A DNA stretch of 64,000 nucleotides from an uncultured Gardnerella sp. (GTDB lineage Bacteria; Actinomycetota; Actinomycetes; Actinomycetales; Bifidobacteriaceae): the NCBI GenBank assembly GCA_947088155.1, contig CAMUFL010000005.1, positions 36,266 through 100,265 of the forward strand, given 5' to 3'. The notes under the pieces were generated by a model. That model had not been told where the DNA came from. It made no database searches and was given only the letters and a program-made list of their open reading frames with translations. Shown here one piece after another: positions 45,315 through 54,289 of this stretch. The position numbers and the translations under genes were made by a program. Numbering within the stretch: position 1 is the first letter of the stretch; every line of letters begins with the position of its first letter.

Positions 45315-46121
45315 ATGGTTTCCAAAAGAAAGCCGTTAGTCGCTGGTAATTGGAAAATGAATTTCAACCACCGCGAAGCTACGCATTTTATACAAAAATT
45401 TGCGTGGCTACTGCGTGACGCGCATTACGACTATCACGATTGTGAAATTGCACTTATGCCTTCTTTTACTTCAATAAGAAGCGTGCAAGTTCTTGTTGAG
45501 TCTGACCATTTGCCAATATTGTACGGAGCTCAAGCTGTTTCTGTTACTGCTCAAGGAGCTTTTACTGGTGATGTTTCTGCAGATATGCTTGCAAGTCTTG
45601 GATGCTCAATGGTTATTGTTGGTCATTCTGAAAGACGCAAGTATCATCCTGAAGATGATGCAAATATAGTTGATCAAGTTCGAGCTGTGCTTGCCGCAGG
45701 AATGCAGCCAATTCTTTGCATTGGTGAAAGTCTTAAAGAACGTCAACAGGGTGTTGCGCTCGATTTTGCTGTAGGGCAAGTGCATGATGTAACGCGCGAT
45801 TTGGATGCGAAGCAAGCTAAGCGTTTAATTATTGCGTACGAACCAGTTTGGGCAATTGGTACGGGTATGGTTGCCACTGCTAATTCAGCTCAGGAAGCTG
45901 CATTGGCTATTCGTGAAGACTTGCGTGTTACGTTCGGTGACGATGTTGCAGATACTGTCCGTATTCTTTACGGCGGATCTGTAACGTCTTCTAATGCTTC
46001 AAGTCTTATCGCGGAGCCAGATGTCGATGGATTCTTAATTGGTGGCGCTTCTCTTGATGCGCAAGAACTTGCTAATATTGTGCGACTAACGGCTGCACAA
46101 ACACGTTTAGAAACTAAATAA
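45315..46121 (+). CDS. tpiA: triosephosphate isomerase
   Basis: A 268-residue TIM barrel interconverting dihydroxyacetone phosphate and glyceraldehyde 3-phosphate. The ATG at 45315 with AAGGGTG upstream gives KPLVAGNWKMN at the right distance; an in-frame start at 45270 was rejected. The catalytic histidine lies in IVGHSERR, the catalytic glutamate in AYEPVWAIGTG, and the phosphate loop in LYGGSV. It sits between pgk and secG, the order seen in other bifidobacteria. Confidence 0.96.
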   Translation: MVSKRKPLVAGNWKMNFNHREATHFIQKFAWLLRDAHYDYHDCEIALMPSFTSIRSVQVLVESDHLPILYGAQAVSVTAQGAFTGDVSADMLASLGCSMVIVGHSERRKYHPEDDANIVDQVRAVLAAGMQPILCIGESLKERQQGVALDFAVGQVHDVTRDLDAKQAKRLIIAYEPVWAIGTGMVATANSAQEAALAIREDLRVTFGDDVADTVRILYGGSVTSSNASSLIAEPDVDGFLIGGASLDAQELANIVRLTAAQTRLETK

Positions 46122-46182
46122 GCTTAAGTGGTCAAAGGTTATTATTAGACTTAACCAGGTACTGTAAAACAGGAGGTTGGTT

Positions 46183-46431
46183 GTGTCCACTGTGAAGATT
46201 ATTTTGCAGGTGTTGCTTGTGCTCACTAGCATTTTGCTCACATTGTTAATTTTGATGCACAAGGGCAAGGGCGGCGGCCTTTCCGACATGTTCGGCGGCG
46301 GTTTAACGAAGAACGCTGGTAGCTCTGGTGTTGCAGAAAAGAACTTAAATCGTTGGACGGTTATTATTGCATTAATTTGGGTTGCTGTGATTGTGGCTTT
46401 AAACTTAATGACTAAGTTCTCGCTCATCTGA
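46183..46431 (+). CDS. secG: protein translocase subunit SecG
   Basis: An 82-residue protein with two membrane segments (about 3-25 and 55-77) joined by the conserved GGGLSDMFGGG loop. SecG assists SecYE in protein export. The GTG at 46183 lies six bases after AGGAGG; an in-frame TTG at 46177 is too close to that site. It ends the pgk-tpiA-secG unit and is followed by a good terminator. Confidence 0.92.
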   Translation: MSTVKIILQVLLVLTSILLTLLILMHKGKGGGLSDMFGGGLTKNAGSSGVAEKNLNRWTVIIALIWVAVIVALNLMTKFSLI

Positions 46432-46443
46432 GTATTCTTTTTG

Positions 46444-46480
46444 AAAAGCGCATGGTTGTCAGATTGTGCGCTTTTTGTTT
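46444..46480 (+). terminator. intrinsic terminator after secG
   Basis: AAAAGCGCA (46444-46452) pairs perfectly with TGCGCTTTT (46467-46475) and runs into TTTGTTT. It starts 13 bp after the secG stop and closes the pgk-tpiA-secG unit. Confidence 0.85.
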
Positions 46481-46574
46481 ATATGCTTTGTTTGCAGGCT
46501 TTGACTGAAAGCTTGCTTCACTGTTTATTTGCCCGTTGTATTCGCCCATTTTATTTATATAAGTGTTTATTATT

Positions 46575-47399
46575 ATGCGTTTTTCTCCTTCTTTAGTAAT
46601 TGCGGATCTTGATGGCACCATGCTTCACGATGCCGATACTTTTGAAGGGCGCTTTTTAAGCAACGAAACTGTGAAAGCAGCTAAGTGTTTGCGCGAAAAC
46701 GGAATTCCTCTTGCGATTATTACGGCTCGTCCTGTCGGAAGTGCTTTTGATTTTATTCACGATTTAAATGCTCAAGTTTGTGCGTATCTCAATGGTGCGC
46801 TCATCGATTTTGATTGTGCTAATAGCACGATTTTGGAGCTTACTTCTCAGCGCGAAATAAGCACGTTATTACGTTTTGGTTTTGATTCTAAGCATGCTTG
46901 CGATGTGTGTTTGCGTTTGCTCGATAAAATCCCTACGCTGCGTCTTGGTATTGTTATGAACGACGTTCGTTACACGAATTTTGACGTTCGTATGCTTTGG
47001 AGCAAACAGGATTTTGTTATTACCGACTTTTCAAATGTGCCGCGCGGAACTGCAGACAAAATAATTATTGTTCCGCGAGATAGCGAGAAAGAGCAGCTTC
47101 AGCGCATTCTTCCGGACGATTTTTCTTTGCATATTAGCGAAGACGTTTTGTGGATGCTCACGAATCCTCTTGCAAATAAGGGGCATGCGCTGAACGTTAT
47201 TTGCAATCGTTTGGGCGTGAAGCCTAGCCGCACAGTTGTTTTTGGCGACGATGTTATTGACATCGACATGTTCCGTGCCGGTGGTTATGGGGTAGCGGTG
47301 GCGAATAGTAATCCGCGTTTGCTTGCGATTGCGGATGAGATTTGCGCTTCCAACAATGACGACGGTGTTGCCAACTGGCTTCAAAGCGAATTGCTCTAG
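46575..47399 (+). CDS. Cof-type HAD-IIB family phosphatase
   Basis: A 274-residue member of the Cof/HAD-IIB hydrolases. The nucleophile motif is D11-L-D13-G-T, the second motif is ITARP, the lysine is expected in NPLANKGHALN, and the metal motif is FGDDVIDIDM. These enzymes dephosphorylate sugar phosphates or pyridoxal phosphate with loose specificity, so no substrate is assigned. The ATG at 46575 was preferred to a GTG at 46563; neither has a clear ribosome site. It is the last gene before the CGGACG array. Confidence 0.8.
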   Translation: MRFSPSLVIADLDGTMLHDADTFEGRFLSNETVKAAKCLRENGIPLAIITARPVGSAFDFIHDLNAQVCAYLNGALIDFDCANSTILELTSQREISTLLRFGFDSKHACDVCLRLLDKIPTLRLGIVMNDVRYTNFDVRMLWSKQDFVITDFSNVPRGTADKIIIVPRDSEKEQLQRILPDDFSLHISEDVLWMLTNPLANKGHALNVICNRLGVKPSRTVVFGDDVIDIDMFRAGGYGVAVANSNPRLLAIADEICASNNDDGVANWLQSELL

Positions 47400-47422
47400 C
47401 GGTTTATTGCAATCATCATAAT

Positions 47423-47551
47423 CGGACGCAAATAGCGATAAATCGGACGCGTTCTACAAAATACGGACGCGTTTGCAAAATTTACGGACGTTTTCTTGTT
47501 TTTTGGACGCAAAACAAGTAGAATCGGACGAAAAGGATGTAAAATCGGACG
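47423..47551 (+). repeat. seven phased CGGACG motifs upstream of the AlbA_2 regulator
   Basis: CGGACG starts at 47423, 47444, 47464, 47485, 47525 and 47546, and a one-mismatch copy (TGGACG) at 47504. Spacings are 21, 20, 21, 19, 21 and 21 bp, close to two helical turns, so all motifs face the same side of the DNA. The spacers are AT-rich and not conserved. The last copy forms an inverted pair with GTCCGATTTT at 47578-47587. The array ends 110 bp before the start of an AlbA_2-type regulator gene, which suggests a multi-site operator. Confidence 0.85.
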
Positions 47552-47660
47552 CAAAAAATATTTTTAAGCTTTAAAATGTCCGATTTTAAATGCAAATATA
47601 AATACAAACTTAACTAAAAAACGATATTGCAACAAACCTAACTTACGAAGCGAGACTGCA

Positions 47661-49292
47661 ATGTTCAATATAAATTCACTATCTTCACTAAGAGAGAGTA
47701 ATCAATTAGAAGCGAAAGCGGCTTCAAACGGTACGCCGAGAAGTATGTGGGAAACGTATTGTGCTTTTGCTAATACGAATGGTGGAACTATCTTGCTGGG
47801 TGTAGGCGAAGATGCGCAGCATAATTTACAGCTTGTTGGCGTAAATAACCCTGAACATATGGTAAAAGATATTTGGGATACGCTAAATAATAAGAATAAA
47901 ATTAGTTCGAATATTCTTATTGAAGAAAATATTTCTATTGAACAGATGGATGATAACAAATCTATTATTCGCATAACCGTTCCAAGAGCAAATCGTTCTG
48001 ATAAACCGATTTATATTAATGGAAATCCTATAGGCGGTACGTATCGTCGTAATTTCGAAGGCAACTACAAATGTTCGCAAGAAGAGTATCAAGCGATGGT
48101 CAGAGACAATGGTTCGAGCGTAAATTCTATGGATCAATCTCCACTGTTGCAACACAGTGTTGACGATTTTGATATGGAGACTGTGCGCTCTTACCGCAAT
48201 ATGCTAAGTGCAGTGCGTCCTCAACATCCTTGGCTTACGCTTGATGCGGATGAATTTCTTATGAGAATCGGAGCGTTAGCAAAGGACGAGTCGAATAAAT
48301 TGCATCCTACTCGAGCGGGTCTTTTAATGTTTGGTCACGAGTGGTGCATTCTTACGGAATTTCCGTACTATTTTCTTGACTACAGAGAAATCACAAGTAC
48401 TGATAGTAGGTGGAGTCATAGGATTGTCAGCTCGGATGGTTCGTGGAGTGGAAATCTTTATGATTTTTGGAGTATTGTATGGCAGCGTCTTTCTCGTAAA
48501 ATTGATGTACCATTTTTGCTTAATTCGCAGTCATTACGAGTTGATGATACTCCGTTGCATATGGCAGTTAGAGAAGCCCTTGCAAACACGTTGATTCATG
48601 CTGATTATTATATGCGAGGTAACACTGTTATTACATATGATGATGCTGTGAGTACTGATGTTGATGGTTCTTCACAATCTTCTATAGAAACAAATAGCGC
48701 AAATGATGGTTTTAAGCTTTCTTTTGCAAACCCGGGTTGCTTACGTATGCCTGTAGAAGTGGCTTTAGCTGGAGGTTTTTCTGATTCTCGGAATCCAGCA
48801 CTGCTTAAAATGTTCGCGCTGATTTCTGTTGTTGAACGTGCTGGAAGCGGATTTGATGCTATGAGAGCTGGTTGTGATTGGGCTGGAATACGCTATCCAA
48901 TGTTAAGTGAGTCCTTTAATCCAGACCGTACTACTCTTGAATTTTTTGTAAGCGATAAGAATAACTTTATATCTGGTTCTTCAAAAAACAAAACTGAACT
49001 TAATGCTAATTCATTGAATTTAGTGAACGGTACTTATAATTCAGAACTTACTACAAATTCACTTTCGCAAGATTCTAATAACTCGCATAAACGTATGAGC
49101 GTTGACGATTGCTATAAAAAGATTATTGAAGCAGTACATAATCATGGAACAATAAAGCGTGAGCAAGTGCAAAATATTCTTAACGTGGGTAGTACTAAGG
49201 CTAAGCAATTGTTATCTGATTTAGTTAGTAGAGGAGATATTTCAGTTTGTGGAAAAGGTCGAGCTACTACCTACGTTTTTAACCGCAGTTAA
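47661..49292 (+). CDS. AlbA_2 (Schlafen-type) domain DNA-binding protein with ATPase-like and winged-helix regions
   Basis: A 543-residue protein of the former 'divergent AAA-4' group. The N-terminal AlbA_2 domain shows E17-x-K19 and FANTNGGTILLGV, its signature. A middle region (about 290-420) contains REALANTLIHADYY and SFANPGCLRMP, matching the HATPase_c_4 segment found C-terminal to AlbA_2. The C-terminal 60 residues (TIKREQVQNILNVGSTKAKQLL) form a likely winged helix, after an N/S-rich linker. Proteins of this type are usually transcription regulators or defence-related. The phased CGGACG array upstream makes autoregulation a strong inference. Confidence 0.85.
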   Translation: MFNINSLSSLRESNQLEAKAASNGTPRSMWETYCAFANTNGGTILLGVGEDAQHNLQLVGVNNPEHMVKDIWDTLNNKNKISSNILIEENISIEQMDDNKSIIRITVPRANRSDKPIYINGNPIGGTYRRNFEGNYKCSQEEYQAMVRDNGSSVNSMDQSPLLQHSVDDFDMETVRSYRNMLSAVRPQHPWLTLDADEFLMRIGALAKDESNKLHPTRAGLLMFGHEWCILTEFPYYFLDYREITSTDSRWSHRIVSSDGSWSGNLYDFWSIVWQRLSRKIDVPFLLNSQSLRVDDTPLHMAVREALANTLIHADYYMRGNTVITYDDAVSTDVDGSSQSSIETNSANDGFKLSFANPGCLRMPVEVALAGGFSDSRNPALLKMFALISVVERAGSGFDAMRAGCDWAGIRYPMLSESFNPDRTTLEFFVSDKNNFISGSSKNKTELNANSLNLVNGTYNSELTTNSLSQDSNNSHKRMSVDDCYKKIIEAVHNHGTIKREQVQNILNVGSTKAKQLLSDLVSRGDISVCGKGRATTYVFNRS

Positions 49293-49294
49293 AC

Positions 49295-49508
49295 AAAAAC
49301 CGCACATGTGTGAATTAATCGCTTATGCACGAAACTCGCGTGCGCCATCGTAACGTTTTAACCAAATCTCGCTGGCAAACTCTTTCTGGCAAGTAATCGC
49401 CGTTACTTTCTCAGTTGGTTAGTCTGCTTGAGCGCTCCAATTGTGGGGAGTTTTCCTCGTGTTTGGAGTGCTGCACAAACAAAAAAACCGCACATGTGTG
49501 AATTAATC
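49295..49508. repeat. 26-bp direct repeats bracketing a short spacer at the tal 3' end
   Basis: AAAAACCGCACATGTGTGAA with the following TTAATC occurs at 49295-49320 and again at 49483-49508, 188 bp apart. The right copy forms the left arm of the tal terminator; the left copy has no pairing partner. The segment between has a 10-bp imperfect inverted repeat (AGCGCTCCAA with TTGGAGTGCT) and CTGGCAA repeats, but no gene. Confidence 0.7.
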
Positions 49509-49526
49509 CACGAACATGTGCGGTTT
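49481..49526 (-). terminator. intrinsic terminator of tal
   Basis: On the plus strand AAACCGCACATGT (49485-49497) and ACATGTGCGGTTT (49514-49526) are perfectly complementary, preceded by seven A at 49481-49487. Read on the minus strand this is a 13-bp stem followed by a T run, 28 bp after the tal stop. Confidence 0.85.
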
Positions 49527-49553
49527 ATGTTTATTTATTACTGATTAATCAAA

Positions 49554-50657
49554 TCAGGCGTTTACACGATCGATGCCGGACTGTACGTCTGCAATCACGG
49601 AATCCCAAGACTTGATGAAGGCGGCAACACCGTCGGCCTCAAGCTTGTCGGTAACGTCCTTGATGTTGATGCCAAGCTCAGCGAGCTTGTTCATAACAGC
49701 GTGGCTCTCTTCGTAAGTGCCCTTAATGGAAGCAGCACCGTTGCCATGGTCAGCAAGAGCGTTCAAAGTCTTTTCTGGCATGGTGTTAACAACATGCTCA
49801 GCAACCAACTCGTCAACATACTTGCAATCGGAGTAAGCTGCGTTCTTTGTGCCAGTAGAAGCCCAAAGTGGACGCTGCTTCTTAGCACCCTTGGCCTCAA
49901 GCTCAGCCCAACGTGGGTCAGCTGCGAACTTCTTCTCGAAGAGTTCGTAAGCCAAGCGAGCGTTAGCAACAGCAGCCTTGCCTTCAAGAGCCTTAGCTTC
50001 AGCAGAGCCGTTAGCTTCGAGGAGCTTGTCAACAGCGGTATCAACGCGGGAGACGAAGAAGGAAGCCACGGAACCAATGTGCTTCAAGTCGTGGCCGTTA
50101 GCGGCAGCCTGAGCGATACCTTCGATGAAGGCGTCGATAACCTGCTCGTAGCGCTCGAGGGAGAAGATCAAGGTTACGTTCACAGAAATACCCTTAGCAA
50201 GGGTAGCGGTGATAGCTGGAAGACCTTCCAAAGTTGCAGGAATCTTGATCATAACGTTTGGACGATCAACCTTTGCCCAAAGCTCTTCAGCCTGCTTCTC
50301 AGTGTTAGCAGTATCGTGAGCCAAGCGTGGATCAACTTCGATGGAGACGCGACCGTCAACGAAGTCGGTCTTTTCAGCGATCTCGCGGAAGATATCGGTT
50401 GCGTTACGAACGTCGGTGGTGGTCAACTCGCGGATAGCGGTTTCAACGTCGACCTTGCCGAGTTCCTTAAGCTGTGCATCGTATGGGCCAACCTGGCTCA
50501 AAGCCTTCTGGAAGATGGATGGGTTGGTAGTAACGCCAACAACATTCTTATTAGCAATCAAATCCTGCAAAGAGCCGGACTCAATGCGGGTACGGGACAA
50601 ATCGTCCAACCAAATAGAAACGCCGGAATCGCTGGTGCGCTGCGTTGCTTCAGTCAT
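49554..50657 (-). CDS. tal: transaldolase
   Basis: A 367-residue transaldolase of the long bacterial/actinobacterial type. It moves a dihydroxyacetone unit between sugar phosphates; in bifidobacteria it rearranges hexose to pentose phosphates for the fructose-6-phosphate phosphoketolase pathway. The Schiff-base lysine is K138 in VMIKIPAT, and TTNPSIF and NVTLIFSLERY are conserved. The ATG has AAGGAGA upstream. It is downstream of tkt on the same strand, with a large hairpin in between. C-ending codons are frequent, which suggests high expression. Confidence 0.96.
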   Translation of the reverse strand: MTEATQRTSDSGVSIWLDDLSRTRIESGSLQDLIANKNVVGVTTNPSIFQKALSQVGPYDAQLKELGKVDVETAIRELTTTDVRNATDIFREIAEKTDFVDGRVSIEVDPRLAHDTANTEKQAEELWAKVDRPNVMIKIPATLEGLPAITATLAKGISVNVTLIFSLERYEQVIDAFIEGIAQAAANGHDLKHIGSVASFFVSRVDTAVDKLLEANGSAEAKALEGKAAVANARLAYELFEKKFAADPRWAELEAKGAKKQRPLWASTGTKNAAYSDCKYVDELVAEHVVNTMPEKTLNALADHGNGAASIKGTYEESHAVMNKLAELGINIKDVTDKLEADGVAAFIKSWDSVIADVQSGIDRVNA

Positions 50658-50717
50658 GTTATCTCCTTAACACTGTGCTCCACCAATTGGGGCACGTCGG
50701 TAGTTTGGCGTTTTTAT

Positions 50718-50780
50718 AAGAAACAGCGGTTGATGTCGAACCAACGGTAGCTCGGCATCAACACGCCGTCGCTGTTTCTT
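50718..50780 (-). other. large hairpin between tkt and tal
   Basis: AAGAAACAGCG (50718-50728) pairs with CGCTGTTTCTT (50770-50780). Inside, GTTGATGTCGA (50729-50739) pairs with TCGGCATCAAC (50752-50762) with one wobble, and seven bases (50763-50769) bulge out. The total stem is about 22 bp. No T run follows in the direction of transcription, so it is more likely a processing or stability element than a terminator. Confidence 0.6.
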
Positions 50781-50861
50781 GCGAAGTGTTTCGTCAGCAC
50801 TTCTAGTTTTGTGACATATCAATTTTATTTTGATACATCAAGCTTTATTTCGCTTATTTAC

Positions 50862-52961
50862 TTAAGCGCGAGCTTCTTCGATAGAAGCCTTAGCAGCTTC
50901 TACTACGTGCTCAGCAGTAATGCCCAAGTCGATCATGTTCTGACCGCCGTCACCCTGTAAGCCGTACTGTTCGATAGAAACAGCCTTGCCGCAATCGCCA
51001 AGATACTTGTACCAAGGCAATGCCAAGCCGGCTTCGATAGAAACGCGAGCCTTGACGGACTTTGGAAGGATTGCTTCCTTGTACTCTTCGTCCTGCTCTT
51101 CGAACCATTCGAGAGATGGCATGGAAAGAACGCGAGCCTTAATGCCTTCAGCTGCCAAAGTCTTGGCACCAGCAACAGCCCACTGAACTTCGGAACCGGT
51201 TGCCATGATGATTACGTCTGGAGTGCCTTCGCAATCAACCAAAACGTAAGCGCCGTGCTTGACGCCTTCGCGAGCCTTTTCAGCAGTCTCAGCGAGGGTT
51301 GGAACGCCCTGGCGGGTCAAAATCATGGCAGTTGGGTAGCTGTTCTTCTTCTCGAAGAAGTAACGGTAAGCTTCAGCAGTTTCGTACTCATCTGCAGGGC
51401 GTACAACCTCAAGTTGAGGAATAGCGCGGAAAGCAGTCAAGTGTTCGATTGGCTGGTGAGTTGGACCATCTTCGCCCAAAGCTACGGAATCGTGGGTCCA
51501 AACGTAGAGGTTTGGAATCTCCATCAAAGCAGCCAAGCGAACTGCTGGGCGCTCGTAGTCAGAGAACTGGAAGAAGGTGCCATTGAATGGGCGAGTGTCA
51601 GAACCAAGCAAAATACCGTTGGTAATAGCACCCATTGCGAACTCACGCACACCGAAGTGAAGCTGACGGCCATGCTCGGAAACGTTTGGCCAAGTGCGAG
51701 TTGCATCCTCGGATGGACCGAAGGAGTCAGCACCCTTAATGTTGGTGTTGTTGGAGCCGCCCAAATCAGCGGAACCACCCCAAAGTTCTGGCATAACGGC
51801 AGCAATTGCGTTAAGAACTGCGCCGGAAGCCTTACGGGTAGCGACCTTAGAACCAACTTCGAAGCCAGCAACCAAGTCGTCAATAGCCTTGTCGAAGCCT
51901 TCAGGAAGCTTGCCAGCCTTAATGCGCTCGTAGAGAGCAGCCTTATCTGGGTTGGCGGCAGCCCACTTTGCAAGAGCTTCGTCCCAAGCCTTGTGAGCAG
52001 CCAAGCCGCGCTCTGCAACCTTGCGAGCGTGAGCCAAAGCTTCTTCGTCGATTGGGAATTGAACTTCTGGGTCGAAACCGCAAAGTTCCTTCAAGCCCTT
52101 CACAGCTTCTTCGCCAAGCTTAGAGCCGTGGGAAGCTTCGTTGTTGGTCTTGCCTGGGGTTGGCCAAGCAATCAAAGTATTAACCTTAATGAAGTGAGGC
52201 TTGTCGGTAACTTCCTGAGCCTTTTCAATAGCTGCAGCCAAAGCCTGAACGTCTTCCTTGTAGGAGCCGTCTGGCTGGATGAAGCTAACTTCATCGGTGT
52301 ACCAACCGTAGGCGCGGTAACGAGCAAGAATATCCTCAGAGAAGGTGAGCTTAGTGTCGCCTTCAATCTGAATATGGTTTGCATCGAAGATTACAGTCAA
52401 ATTGCCAAGCTTCTGGTTTCCAGCCAAGGAAGCAGCTTCAGAAGAAACGCCTTCCTCAACGTCGCCTTCGCCGCAGATAACCCAAACCTTGTGATCGAAT
52501 GGGGAAGTGCCGGCTGGAGCTTCTGGATCAAGAAGACCGCGCTCAAAGCGCTGACCATAGGCAAAACCAACAGCAGAGGCAAGACCCTGACCGAGTGGGC
52601 CAGTAGTCATTTCGATGCCTGGAGTCAAGCCGTATTCTGGGTGGCCTGGAGTACGCGTGTCTGCACCGCCACGGAAATACTTGAGATCGTCAAGAGTCAA
52701 GCCGTATCCAGAGAAGAACAACTGCACGTATTGCGTAAGCGAAGCGTGACCGCCAGAAAGAATAAAACGATCGCGGCCAGCCCACTTTGGGTCAGCTGGA
52801 TCGTGCTTAATGAAGTGTTGGTACAAGGTGTACGCAATTGGTGCTAATGAAACAGGGGAGCCAGGATGTCCGTGTCCTGCTCGCTCAACAGCATCAGCCG
52901 AGAGAACCTTCGCCATCTTTACGGCGCGCTCGTCTAATGCAGACCAGTTGAAATCGGTCAT
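50862..52961 (-). CDS. tkt: transketolase
   Basis: A 699-residue thiamine-diphosphate enzyme moving two-carbon units between sugar phosphates. The ATG at 52961, with GGAAGGAAAG upstream, gives the standard MTDFNWSALDERAV start; the frame extends 26 codons further without support. GHPGSPVSLAPIAY, the cofactor segment EGDVEEGVSSEA and the conserved TTGPLGQGL are visible, as is DSVALGEDGPTHQPIEHL in the pyrimidine domain. It works with tal just downstream. It is divergent from hrcA. Confidence 0.97.
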   Translation of the reverse strand: MTDFNWSALDERAVKMAKVLSADAVERAGHGHPGSPVSLAPIAYTLYQHFIKHDPADPKWAGRDRFILSGGHASLTQYVQLFFSGYGLTLDDLKYFRGGADTRTPGHPEYGLTPGIEMTTGPLGQGLASAVGFAYGQRFERGLLDPEAPAGTSPFDHKVWVICGEGDVEEGVSSEAASLAGNQKLGNLTVIFDANHIQIEGDTKLTFSEDILARYRAYGWYTDEVSFIQPDGSYKEDVQALAAAIEKAQEVTDKPHFIKVNTLIAWPTPGKTNNEASHGSKLGEEAVKGLKELCGFDPEVQFPIDEEALAHARKVAERGLAAHKAWDEALAKWAAANPDKAALYERIKAGKLPEGFDKAIDDLVAGFEVGSKVATRKASGAVLNAIAAVMPELWGGSADLGGSNNTNIKGADSFGPSEDATRTWPNVSEHGRQLHFGVREFAMGAITNGILLGSDTRPFNGTFFQFSDYERPAVRLAALMEIPNLYVWTHDSVALGEDGPTHQPIEHLTAFRAIPQLEVVRPADEYETAEAYRYFFEKKNSYPTAMILTRQGVPTLAETAEKAREGVKHGAYVLVDCEGTPDVIIMATGSEVQWAVAGAKTLAAEGIKARVLSMPSLEWFEEQDEEYKEAILPKSVKARVSIEAGLALPWYKYLGDCGKAVSIEQYGLQGDGGQNMIDLGITAEHVVEAAKASIEEARA

Positions 52962-53166
52962 GTGATCTACTTTCCTTCCAATAATCCGGGTTTTTAAGCA
53001 CAGCTTACGCTGGCTTTTTACCCTCTCATTGCCCTTCAATCCTATCTTTCGCGCGCGACGAATATGTTACAAAGTGTGTCAAAAGTTTGCTTTTATGTTC
53101 TGTTGCGTGCTAAGAAATAGACTACTATAGGAATATAGTATTTAGACGTGTTTGTAAGGAGTGGTA

Positions 53167-54198
53167 ATGCAGTCACGACGCATGATGATTTTGCGCGCAG
53201 TTGTTGAGGATTATATTCGTTCTCAAGAGCCTGTTGGTTCTGCGGCTCTTGCAAAGCATCATCAGCTTGGTGTGAGTTCAGCTACTATTCGTAACGATAT
53301 GTCGGCTTTGGAAGAGGAGGGATACCTTGTTCAACCGCACACTTCTGCAGGTCGTATTCCTACTGAAAAAGGCTATCGCTACTTTGTTGACGGTTTGGCT
53401 TCTGTTATTCCGCTTTCTGAACCGCAGCGTCGCGCTATACGTAACTTTTTGAGCGGATCTGTCAGTTTACAAGATACTTTGCAACGTTCCGCACGTCTTC
53501 TTGCAAGTATTACGGGTCAAGTCGCTCTCGTAGCATCTCCAGCATTGTCTAAGTCAAAAGTAAAAAGAATTGAGATTGTTCAAGTATCGTCTTCTACGCT
53601 TTTGGTTGTTGTGATTACAGATGCTGGAGGCGTAGCTCAGCACATGATTCAAGCAACTAATATAAATTCAGATGACTTATTGCATCTAACTAATATGGTT
53701 AATGAGTGCTGCATTGGGCTATCCCTTTCATCTGCTTCACAACGCGTTTATGCGCTCGCAAATCACAAAGATTTAGCATCAGCTTTGCAAATTATTAGTC
53801 AACTTGCTAACGCTTTAGAAGATATGCATGACGGTGAGCATGCTCACGACTTATACATGGCTGGAGCTTCTCAACTTGCGCATAGACAAAGTATTGTTGA
53901 TTTTGCTTCACTTTTTGACGCACTCGAAGAACAGGCTGTTATTATGCGACTTATGACTTCTTTAAGTGAGGAAGCAAGCGATTGTGCAAGTGGTGTTAGT
54001 GTTGCAATCGGCTCGGAAACGCATACTCCTGGTTTGCTTAACGCTTCTGTTGTAACAAGCGCTTACGGCTACAATGCTGATTCTGACTCTGCTTTTATTG
54101 GATCAATTGGTCCTACGCATATGGATTATGCTGCAACGATGACTGCTGTTAAGGCTGTTGCGCGCTACCTTAATTCGTTTATATCCGAAAATTCATAA
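53167..54198 (+). CDS. hrcA: heat-inducible transcription repressor HrcA
   Basis: A 343-residue HrcA. The N-terminal winged helix is seen in RRMMILRAVVEDYI and VSSATIRNDMSALEEEGYL, followed by QPHTSAGRIPTEKGYRYFVD, the family signature. HrcA represses chaperone genes at CIRCE elements and is tuned by GroEL. The ATG at 53167 follows AAGGAG; a GTG at 53161 lies inside that site. No complete CIRCE sequence was found in the upstream region, only a GTGCTAA half. dnaJ follows, as is common. Confidence 0.94.
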   Translation: MQSRRMMILRAVVEDYIRSQEPVGSAALAKHHQLGVSSATIRNDMSALEEEGYLVQPHTSAGRIPTEKGYRYFVDGLASVIPLSEPQRRAIRNFLSGSVSLQDTLQRSARLLASITGQVALVASPALSKSKVKRIEIVQVSSSTLLVVVITDAGGVAQHMIQATNINSDDLLHLTNMVNECCIGLSLSSASQRVYALANHKDLASALQIISQLANALEDMHDGEHAHDLYMAGASQLAHRQSIVDFASLFDALEEQAVIMRLMTSLSEEASDCASGVSVAIGSETHTPGLLNASVVTSAYGYNADSDSAFIGSIGPTHMDYAATMTAVKAVARYLNSFISENS

Positions 54199-54289
54199 AA
54201 ACATGGCTGGTTTATGGCTGGTTATTCGGCTTATGTCTGGCTGTGCCTTATGCAAAAATGATTTTAGAAAAAGGTAAAAGGGGAATTAA

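Noticed and set aside
47423..47551. Repeat array considered as a CRISPR
   Set aside because: The conserved unit is only 6-7 bp with spacers of about 14 bp, and no cas genes are near; a phased operator fits better.
51255..52847. 530-codon frame antisense to tkt
   Set aside because: It lies wholly within a clear transketolase gene on the other strand; its composition is that of a reverse-strand shadow.
53101..53166. Possible CIRCE element before hrcA
   Set aside because: Only a GTGCTAA half is present near 53107; the inverted TTAGCACTC half at 9-bp spacing is missing.
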